Assembly: GCA_963756525.1 (NCBI GenBank)
Contig: CAVWNR010000009.1
Coordinates: 1-64,000 of the forward strand
From: CAVWNR01 sp963756525
GTDB taxonomy: Bacteria > Actinomycetota > Actinomycetes > Mycobacteriales > Jatrophihabitantaceae
Direction of reading: 5' to 3'
Length of the DNA stretch: 64,000 bases
The position numbers were made by a program, and so were the translations under genes. Position 1 is the stretch's first letter. The number at the start of each line of letters is the position of its first letter. The notes beneath the pieces are model-generated. The model did not search any database and was not told the origin of the DNA. It saw nothing but the letters and a program-made list of their open reading frames with translations. Positions 1 to 6,940 of the stretch are shown one piece after another.

Positions 1-2
1 GC

Positions 3-185
3 ACCGGAATCCCACCGGCAATCCGGCAGCGATTGTTCGAGCGATTTGTGCACAGCGACCCGGCGCAACGCAGCACCGGCCTCGGGCTCGCCATCGTCGC
101 GGCGATTGTGCACGCTCATCACGGAACGGTCGCCGCCGACAGCAGTCCCGGCGGAACCGCATTCACACTCCGCCTGCCCACCTGA
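3..185 (+). CDS. Sensor histidine kinase, C-terminal end (partial)
   Basis: The first 60 codons read as the end of a GHKL ATPase domain. LFERF (G1/F-box region), then STGLGLAIVAAIVHAHHG (G2 box with the following helix) and the closing strand SPGGTAFTLRLP are visible, followed by a TGA stop. Such kinases autophosphorylate on His and pass phosphate to a response regulator. The sensor part, the phosphoacceptor His and the partner regulator lie outside the window, so the signal is unknown. Family assignment is firm; the specific kinase is not. Confidence 0.85.
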   Translation, partial: TGIPPAIRQRLFERFVHSDPAQRSTGLGLAIVAAIVHAHHGTVAADSSPGGTAFTLRLPT

Positions 186-273
186 GTTCTCCCCGCCAGC
201 TGCGGCAAACCGCGTCAGGCACCGCAGACAAACGAGCCGGCGGAGGGTGCGGCGCGTACCTGTCGCCGCCGGC

Positions 274-994
274 CTAGCCAACCGCCGTCCCGAAGAGGTG
301 ACCGATCGCATAGGTGAACGCGAGCCCTGCGGCGCCGCCTATGACGACCCGGCTCACCGCGAGCTGCGCGCTGCTGCCACCCAGACGGGCGCTCACCGCC
401 CCCGCGGTGCCGAGCGCGATCAGCACCGCGACGAAGGTGGTCGACACCCGCCACGGCGGCGGCGGCAACAGGATCGCCAGCATCGGCAGCACCGCACCAA
501 GCAGGAACCACAGCGCCGAGGCCGCGGCCGCGTGCACCGGGCTGGCCAGCTGCTGCGGATCGATGCTCAACTCCGCCTGCGGGTGCGCGGTAAGCGCGTC
601 GTGTTCGGTGAGCTCGATGGCGACCTGCCGCGCGTCGCCGCACGCAGACCCCGCGCCTGATACAGCGCCGCGAGCTCGGCAAGTTCATCGTCGGGTGAGG
701 TGCGCAGCTCCTCGCACTCGGTGGCCAACTGCGCTCGCTCGCTGTCACGCTGGCTGCTCACCGACACGTACTCGCCCAGGGCCATGGACACCGCCCCAGC
801 CACCAGCCCGGCCAGCCCGGCGGTGAAATCGGGCCCCGGTGGCTGGTCGCGCCCGCGACGCCGAGCACGATGCCCGCCACCGACACGATGCCGTCGTTGG
901 CGCCGAGCACGCCGGCGCGAAGCCAGTTCAACCGGCCGGCCAACCCGCTCACATGCGGCTCCAACGGATGCGTCGGTTGCTCTTGCGAGCTCAT
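274..994 (-). pseudogene. VIT1/CCC1-family iron/manganese transporter, two frameshifts
   Basis: Three reading frames join into one VIT1/CCC1-like membrane protein. The ATG at 994 follows a GGAG motif and opens with MSSQEQPTHPLEPH and WLRAGVLGANDGIVSVAGIV, the typical first membrane segment. Near position 832 the frame must change to continue TAGLAGLVAGAVSMALGEYV and the cytosolic SSQRDSERAQL segment. Near 640 it changes again to reach ARQVAIELTEHDAL, SIDPQQLASPVHAA and the last hydrophobic segments, ending at a TAG. The family exports Fe2+/Mn2+ from the cytosol. The rest is well preserved, so the lesions are either recent or sequencing errors; as written no full protein is made. Confidence 0.8.
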
Positions 995-1886
995 AAACCT
1001 CGCTCCTCTCGACCGCTCCGACGACAACAGCGCGACGGCGCCCGCGGCGTCTAAGAACACGCCCGCGTGCCGGGCATACGATCATCCACGCCTCGACCAT
1101 CCGCCACCAACACCCGCCCGGCAGCGGCGACGCGCCTGCCTGCCGCGCCGACAACCGCATCAACCCGACCACTGTCCTGCCGGCCCCCGAACACACCCTG
1201 CCTACATCGAACAGCGCCGCACCCATACTCACCCGCCAGCAGGGTGGCTCTGACTGCCCGATTCCGTCGAGATGCGGACCTCGCGCTGTGCACGGATTTG
1301 CCGCGAGTCGTGTGACTCGTCGTACGTCGTCGACCGAAGCGACGGTGCGCTCGTCATCCGCGCGACTCGCGGTGTGAGCGTAAACATCAACAAGGCCGGC
1401 CTCGGGTTCAGGATGGCCTGTCACAGATGATCAGGGGGTCAGCGCGCCGTCGCCGGGAGTCGCGCGTCCCATCCGTCCATAACCGGCAAGATCCGTGCGG
1501 GCACCGCAGCGTGTCCGCCGCGCTGACGGTTCGAAGATCGACGCGGGCTCGGACGTGTACAAGAACCGAGGTTGCCGTTATGCCGATGAGACTGCCGGAT
1601 CGGTTGTGTCGTAGCGGAACGCGGCGCATGACTCGGCGTAACTACAGCTGTTCGAGGAAGGCGGCCAGCGGATCGGTGGGCGGCCGGGCCGTGTGTCCGG
1701 TGAGGTGACCCTGGCGATTGCTGCGGCGCCCATTGGCAGGTCGTCTGGTCCAGATGAATCGTTGTTATGCACCTCACCGACGCCCAACGCGGCTCCAGGA
1801 GACGGCGCCGGGGTCTGAATTCAGAACATGCGACGGCCAGCGTTTGGCAGGCGGCCCAGGCGTCGAGCAGCTGCACGACGCGCTGC
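995..1886. other. No recognisable gene
   Basis: Open frames occur on both strands but give Arg/Pro/Ala-rich translations without known motifs, as expected by chance at this GC content. No RNA gene or clear terminator was seen. Confidence 0.5.
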
Positions 1887-2195
1887 TCAGGGCGTGAACC
1901 GTCCGATCCAGCGCAAGCCTCGACCGACGATCTTGTTGTTCTGCCAGCCATGCCGGACCACGGTCTTGCGCAGCCTGCGGAAGCTGCCGCGGGCGCGCAC
2001 AGCGAACCCGGTGCGGGCCCGGTCCTCAAGCTCGCCGGCCCATTTGCTCAGTGAATGCGAACAGCGGATGCAGACGACGACCTCGGGGTGATTGCCCAGG
2101 TGAACCACTCTGGCGGGATCATCGATCACGCCGCAGCACCAGCACTGCGCCTCCCACGGCGACTGCTGGTCCTCAGTTGAGGTGTGCACCGTCAT
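1887..2195 (-). CDS. Small Cys-rich hypothetical protein (putative zinc ribbon)
   Basis: A 102-residue protein starts at an ATG just behind a strong GGAAGGAGG Shine-Dalgarno, which decides this start over longer upstream frames. It has a CWCCG cluster near residues 18-22 and a CIRCSH cluster near residues 42-47, a spacing that fits a small zinc ribbon. The C-terminal half is basic (RRLRKTVVRHGW), which could contact nucleic acid. No family was recognised and no neighbour suggests a role. Zinc binding is inferred from cysteine spacing only. Confidence 0.6.
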   Translation of the reverse strand: MTVHTSTEDQQSPWEAQCWCCGVIDDPARVVHLGNHPEVVVCIRCSHSLSKWAGELEDRARTGFAVRARGSFRRLRKTVVRHGWQNNKIVGRGLRWIGRFTP

Positions 2196-2428
2196 CACGT
2201 TCCTCCTTCCTCCGCGGCCAAGCCGAGTTGGGGCGCCGTGCCCGTCGCCTGCGGCATCGGTAGCCCTGATGCTGCCCTTTCGCCGCGTTGTGCGAGCCGG
2301 TGGAAGCCCTGGGCGCGGTCTGATCATCCTGGCCGGGACCGCCAACAGCGGAGCGGCCGAACAAGCCGTGACGATTGACGTCCAGCATCGATAGCCTTCG
2401 GATACGACTGCGCAGACGGGAGATGGGT

Positions 2429-3481
2429 ATGCCGGCAACCAGCGTGCACTTCAACGGCTCGGTCAATCTGCTCGACGCCGAGACGGTGATGCGCGAGATC
2501 AGCGTCCGGATTCCCACCGGCCTTCGGCGCATGACCGAGGGCGAGACCGGCGAGCGGAACTACTGGATCTTCTTCCAGTTCGCGAAGTTCGCCGCGATGC
2601 CGCAATTCGAACCGGTCCCGATGCCCCAATCCGGCGGCGAGTACGAGCGGATACCGCGGCTGCGGTTGGCCCCGGGACAGTCGGCCGCCGAGGTGAGCTG
2701 GCCCGACATCGGATACGCCGCGGCCTACCTCGAGTCCTATCGCACCTTCCGCCGACTGCAGGACGACGGCACCATCCCGGCCGGCGTGCGATTCCAGATG
2801 CAGTACCCGACACCGCTGGCCGCCATGTCGGCGTTCGAGCCGTCCGCCGCGCAGGTGCTGGCAGCGTCCTATGAAGCGGCGCTCCTAGCAGATCTCGATC
2901 GGGCGCTTCGGGAGCTGCCGCACCAGCAGGCCGCGGTGCAATGGGATGTCGCAGTGGAGATCGGGCTGCTCGCCGGCGGGTTCAGCGCCGACCCTGCCGA
3001 CCTGGACAGCATCGTGACAGGTCTGGCGCGCTGCCTGGATCAGGTCACCGACGATGTGCCGGTCGGCCTGCACCTGTGCTACGGCGACTACCAGCACCAG
3101 CATTTCGTGCAGCCCGAATCACTGCAGCTGCAGGTCCGGCTCGTCAACGCGCTCGCTGCCGCGGCCCGCCGGGCGCCGAGCTGGGCCTCCTTCACCGTCC
3201 CGCAAGGACGAAGCGACGACGCCTACTTCGCGCCGCTGCGTGAGCTGACCACCGGAGCCGAGACCGAGCTGGCGTTCGCGCTGGTGCCCTACCACCCGGC
3301 CGACCAGACCGCCGGCACCACCACCGACCAGGCTCGGCTCATCGACACCTACCTCGCACAGTCCGCCGCCGGCGCACGGGACCGGGCAATCTGCACCGAA
3401 TGTGGCATGGGGCGCGTTGAGCGCGACGACGTCCCACACCTACTCGACCTGCACCGCGAAATCCTCGACGGCAAACGCTGA
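2429..3481 (+). CDS. UROD/MetE-like fold protein of unknown function
   Basis: A 350-residue protein. The start at 2429 is chosen because GGGAG lies six bases upstream. The sequence resembles the barrel of cobalamin-independent methionine synthase: an early SVNLLDAETVMREI strand, GLHLCYGD with His215-x-Cys217 in the position of the MetE zinc ligands (HMCY in MetE), and near the C-terminus ICTECGMGR with Cys325, comparable to the third ligand motif PDCG. It is about half the length of MetE and lacks its N-terminal barrel. A methyl- or thiol-transfer reaction on zinc is plausible but the substrate is unknown. It stands alone, with no methionine or cobalamin genes beside it. Confidence 0.6.
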   Translation: MPATSVHFNGSVNLLDAETVMREISVRIPTGLRRMTEGETGERNYWIFFQFAKFAAMPQFEPVPMPQSGGEYERIPRLRLAPGQSAAEVSWPDIGYAAAYLESYRTFRRLQDDGTIPAGVRFQMQYPTPLAAMSAFEPSAAQVLAASYEAALLADLDRALRELPHQQAAVQWDVAVEIGLLAGGFSADPADLDSIVTGLARCLDQVTDDVPVGLHLCYGDYQHQHFVQPESLQLQVRLVNALAAAARRAPSWASFTVPQGRSDDAYFAPLRELTTGAETELAFALVPYHPADQTAGTTTDQARLIDTYLAQSAAGARDRAICTECGMGRVERDDVPHLLDLHREILDGKR

Positions 3482-4084
3482 CCGGCCCCGGCGGTCGCGG
3501 GATGCCCATACGGGCCGAGCCGCATGACATGCAGGCACGGGGATGCGAGAAGAGCATCGACACGACCCCCACTGGAGTGCAGTGCCGACTTCGGCTCTTC
3601 ACGGCAAGCCGCCACGAACATCAGCCATGCCCAAAGTTGCCGGATGCCGCTTGGCGAACGGCAAGCTGTGGACATCTCGCAGGTGGCACGGCCAACCACC
3701 GCCACCGAAGGCAAAGACGCCCGCGCAATTCACGCCGCCGAGCGGTGCATCACAGACTTCATGGCAGCCCATCCGCAAGCAACACCGCAGCGCACGTAGC
3801 GACGATGCTCGCGCGGCTGTCCGATTGCTCCACCCAGTGGTGCTTGCGACGCCGTCCGCGGATGCCCGCTTGACATGCCAGAGCCGTCGATATCGAGCTG
3901 CCGCCTGCCGTCCACCTGCGCGCGCAGATCGATCTATCTGTGCAACCGACCGTCGCGCAGCTCACCAGCGTATCGACCGCTACCCGCGTCGTCACTGACA
4001 CGTGCTGCAGTCGGCCTCTGCCTCAGCGTGGTGCGAGGTGTGCCGCGAACACCATGTCGTGGTCGAGTTCCGGCTCCGCCCGGA
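3482..4084. other. No recognisable gene
   Basis: Overlapping short frames on both strands lack motifs and usable start sites. A small GC hairpin (GACCG/CGGTC) overlaps the stop codon of the upstream gene and could contribute to termination, but no T-tract follows. Confidence 0.45.
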
Positions 4085-4555
4085 TCAGGTTCCATACACC
4101 CGGGTCGGCTCGATCAGCACGGCGGCGCGGCGCTGCTGAGCCATCACCCGGTCATATTCATCCCAGTTGTCATGCCGGCCACCGGCCCCGGTGAATATCT
4201 CGCGCAGCAGCAGGCGGAGTCGCTCAGCATCGAGCCATGGTTGGGGATCGTCCGGCCCGGCCAGCGTCGCCCGGCCCTCGACGGTTGCCCATTGCCAGCC
4301 GCGCCGAAACGTCGCCGCAAGCTGCGGCCGGACCCGCAGGTTGGCCAACTTCACCTTGCCGTAGGTGACAAAGCCGAGTACCTCGACACCGGTCGCCGGA
4401 TGCGGCAGCACGCCCGCATTCACCAGCGTGGACTGGATGCTGCCATCGGCGCGGACGGTGGACACCACGACCAACCCGCTCTTCCCGCCGGCAAGCGCAG
4501 CGGCCTCACGCAGAGTTCTCACCACCGCGACACTACGAGCGCGCTGCTCCGCCAC
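4085..4555 (-). CDS. PPOX-fold flavin/F420-dependent protein
   Basis: A 156-residue protein of the split-barrel pyridoxamine-5'-phosphate oxidase-like superfamily. The core strands are clear: LVVVSTVRADGSIQSTLVNAG, then VEVLGFVTYGKVKLANLRVRPQLAATF and WQWATVEGRATLAGP. These proteins bind FMN or F420 and act as reductases or heme/flavin binders. The VTYGKVKLANLR stretch is the usual phosphate-contact strand. The start is a GTG at 4555, 17 bases after the stop of the lipoprotein gene on the same strand, so the two are probably cotranscribed. The cofactor cannot be decided from sequence. Confidence 0.75.
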   Translation of the reverse strand: MAEQRARSVAVVRTLREAAALAGGKSGLVVVSTVRADGSIQSTLVNAGVLPHPATGVEVLGFVTYGKVKLANLRVRPQLAATFRRGWQWATVEGRATLAGPDDPQPWLDAERLRLLLREIFTGAGGRHDNWDEYDRVMAQQRRAAVLIEPTRVYGT

Positions 4556-4572
4556 ACCACAGTGTCACGCTG

Positions 4573-5616
4573 CTACTCATAGGTGATTAGTTCCGGTTGC
4601 GGCCGGAGGGCCATCACTTGGGCCGGGGTCATCAGGGTGCTGTCTTGGTGGAAGAACAGTTTGAACCCGGCGTGGAACGGCGGATCGGGGATGGCCAGCG
4701 CCGCCCAGGTGGCCAGCTTCTCCGCCTGGCTGCCGAACCCGTCGTCTTGGATCACTTTCTCCACGCCAGCGGCGGTGGTGATGTCGCTCCGGTCGGGCAG
4801 CATGGAGAGCCGGAACTGGTGCAACACGAGCAGCTTGTCCGGCAGGTGCGCGCGGCGCACCAGCCCGGACAGGTAGCCGGCGACCGGGTTGATGCTGGCC
4901 GCGGTGGCCGAGCCGATGACCTGCATCGGGTACTGGCCGGGGTCCAGCTTCCATTCCGGGTCCAGCTTGCATTCCGGGTCCAGCGCCACGCTCACGCTCG
5001 GGTCGAGCAGGAACCGCTGCACAGCCTGGACCTGCGGCAGGAACTGCCCGCGGCCGGGCTGGAAGTCCAAGATGAGCAGCATCCGGTGGCGGTGCGCGGC
5101 GTTCAGGTAGCGGCGGATCGCGGCATCTGGGATGGGCCGGGTGCACAGCGGGGTCGCGGCGGTGCACGGGCTGGCCACCGTGGCGATCAGTTCCATCGCC
5201 GGCTGCACCGGGCGGCCGTAGCCGGCGAAAGCCGCGGCTGTCTGCTCGATCTGGGCGGCGATGGTGTCCGGGTCGGCCGCGCCGAGCACCCCGAGCATGG
5301 GTCCGTCCGGGCCGCCGTAGTAGCCGACGACCCGGTAGCGGGGCAGGATGCTGCGGCCCCCGCGCGGCAGCTGCGCCGCGGGCGGGGCCGGGCGGGCGGT
5401 CGGCGTCCCCGGCCGGGCCGTGGGCGCGGTCGGTGCCGGGCTGGTCGCCCGCCGCGGCAGCCTGGTCGCCGGCCGGGACGGCGACCGATCCGAAATCGCC
5501 GTATGCCCCGCGGAGCGCTGCGCACCGGGCGGCACGGCGCGCGGGGTCGCGCCGCAGCCGGCGAGCAGCCCCACCACGGCCACGACCAGCCCGCCCACCG
5601 TGGCCCGTCGAATCAC
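4573..5616 (-). CDS. Putative lipoprotein, hypothetical
   Basis: A 347-residue protein with GTG start and a lipoprotein signal: a basic MIRR, a hydrophobic stretch, then LLAGC with the lipidated Cys near residue 21. A long Pro/Thr/Ala/Arg-rich linker (to about residue 90) precedes a folded domain beginning RYRVVGYYGGPDGPMLGVLG. That domain keeps LLILDFQPGRGQFLPQVQ and a terminal FKLFFHQDS segment, which suggests a barrel-like glycosidase-type fold, but no family could be named. It is probably anchored outside the membrane. A 18-bp tandem repeat encoding LDPE(C/W)K lies inside the domain. It shares an operon with the PPOX-fold gene. Confidence 0.65.
   Translation of the reverse strand: MIRRATVGGLVVAVVGLLAGCGATPRAVPPGAQRSAGHTAISDRSPSRPATRLPRRATSPAPTAPTARPGTPTARPAPPAAQLPRGGRSILPRYRVVGYYGGPDGPMLGVLGAADPDTIAAQIEQTAAAFAGYGRPVQPAMELIATVASPCTAATPLCTRPIPDAAIRRYLNAAHRHRMLLILDFQPGRGQFLPQVQAVQRFLLDPSVSVALDPECKLDPEWKLDPGQYPMQVIGSATAASINPVAGYLSGLVRRAHLPDKLLVLHQFRLSMLPDRSDITTAAGVEKVIQDDGFGSQAEKLATWAALAIPDPPFHAGFKLFFHQDSTLMTPAQVMALRPQPELITYE
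4941..4984 (-). repeat. In-frame 18-bp tandem repeat in lipoprotein gene
   Basis: Two full units, GGTCCAGCTTCCATTCCG and GGTCCAGCTTGCATTCCG on the plus strand, and a partial third unit follow one another without gaps. On the coding strand they give LDPECKLDPEWKLDPG. The unit length is a multiple of three, so the frame is kept. One base differs between the two complete units. Confidence 0.85.
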
Positions 5617-5867
5617 CGTGCTCAGACCGATGGCGACCCCTGCCTCTCACCGTGTGATCCGGGACGCGCACCCTCCGCGTCCGGTGTCGGACATCCTGGC
5701 ACGCCGGCAGCCAGCACGCCGCGCACCACGCCGAGACCCGCCGCCCGCGGCCGACCTCCCGCACGCTGCAACGCGCACCGGGCGGCGCCGACAGCTGGGA
5801 AATCACCGCGGCCGGCGCACACCCGCACGCTGGAACGCGCACGAGGCGATCGCTTTTCGCCCGGGCT

Positions 5868-6160
5868 GTCGACGAGCTTCTACGGTTCGCTGTTCGGTTG
5901 GGATGTCGGACAGCCGTCCATGCCCGCCCGCTACAGCATGATCAACGAGGACCGCGGCGGACTGTAGGATACCTCGCAGATGGGCGCAGCGAACTGGGCG
6001 ATCTTCTATGTCCAGGTCGAGGACGTGCAGGCCGCGGTCGACCGCGCGATCGGACTCGGCGCGGCCGTGGTCCTACCGTTCGTCAACAACGGGGCGATCG
6101 AATTTGCCCACCTGACCGACCCGCTCGGTAACCGCTTCGGGATCTGGCGGCCCAAGACGG
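5868..6160 (+). pseudogene. VOC-family (glyoxalase-like) gene remnant with in-frame stop
   Basis: The frame reads SFYGSLFGWDVGQPSMPARYSMIN, then hits a TAG at 5965, then continues in the same frame as MGAANWAIFYVQVEDVQAAV and EFAHLTDPLGNRFGIW. These are consecutive parts of the second module of a vicinal-oxygen-chelate protein. The usual N-terminal module and start codon are missing upstream. The downstream part could in theory start at the ATG at 5980, but it would lack half the fold. Truncation plus stop argue for a dead gene. Confidence 0.7.
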
Positions 6161-6414
6161 CTCAAATGATCACGACGGCTGCGCCGACAGGTCACGCTGC
6201 CGGCGCCAGGCCCTCACCGGGCGCCGCTGCTCACTGCGGCCGGCCACGTGCCCGCATCCGGATCGGCTGCGGGCACTGTCCGCAAGGGTCGGCTTGCCCT
6301 ACTGCTCGGTAGAAGCCATTAGATGAGTCTTTCTTCGAGATCTCACGAAGGCACTTGTCGTCGAGATGGAGGCGTCAAGGTGCTTCCTGACGGCAGCATG
6401 GCGACCTGACGTCG

Positions 6415-6831
6415 CTACCCGGCAGGGCCACGTTCTTCGATGAAGTTCGTGCATTCGGTGCGCGAGTCGACGAGCTTGCCGGCTATGAGCCGGCTGATCG
6501 AGATTCCTGCGTAGCACGGGATCCGCCGTCCGGGGGGTGCTGCACTGCGGTCGCTTCTCGCTGTCATGGTCGCCTGCCAGCGGGTCACCACCAGATCGTC
6601 CTCGGCGACCTGGTCCTTGATCGTAACGTGCAGGCCCGGATGGGTTCGGCGGCGGCTTGATACCAGCTGGCGGACGCCGTCGGGGCCGGCCACCACGATG
6701 TCAGCGCAGGAAAGGTGGCCTGTGTAGTCGGCGGCTATCAGCTCGTCGATCAGGTCCAGTCGTCCTTCGTTGACGACCGTCTCGACGAACAGTCGGACCG
6801 TGCGCTTGTTGAGGTCGCCGACGCTTTTCAT
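6415..6831 (-). CDS. SnoaL-like / NTF2-fold protein
   Basis: A 138-residue protein with the SnoaL-like ester-cyclase layout: LNKRTVRLFVETVVNEGRLDLIDELIAADYTGH, then PGLHVTIKDQVAEDDLVVTRWQATMTA and ISISRLIAGKLVDSRTE. The family includes polyketide cyclases and limonene-epoxide-hydrolase-like enzymes, but many members have unknown roles. ATG at 6831, with a GGGAG about ten bases upstream. It diverges from the LuxR regulator at 6941, so the regulator may control it from the shared ~110 bp region. The substrate is unknown. Confidence 0.75.
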   Translation of the reverse strand: MKSVGDLNKRTVRLFVETVVNEGRLDLIDELIAADYTGHLSCADIVVAGPDGVRQLVSSRRRTHPGLHVTIKDQVAEDDLVVTRWQATMTARSDRSAAPPGRRIPCYAGISISRLIAGKLVDSRTECTNFIEERGPAG

Positions 6832-6940
6832 CCGCGCAATGCTCCCGGCGGAATTGCCCCCCTCACAAGCGAGGATCCCCGAAGGTTTCCCCCACTCTTT
6901 GTCCGGCGCTGATGCCCTGCATGCCGTGTATGGTCGCGAC

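Noticed and set aside
4577..5967. Long open frames on both strands overlapping the lipoprotein gene
   Set aside because: Arg/Gly/Pro-rich translations with no signal or family. Only the minus frame with a signal peptide and a coherent domain is supported. The end of the plus frame does overlap a real VOC remnant, annotated separately.
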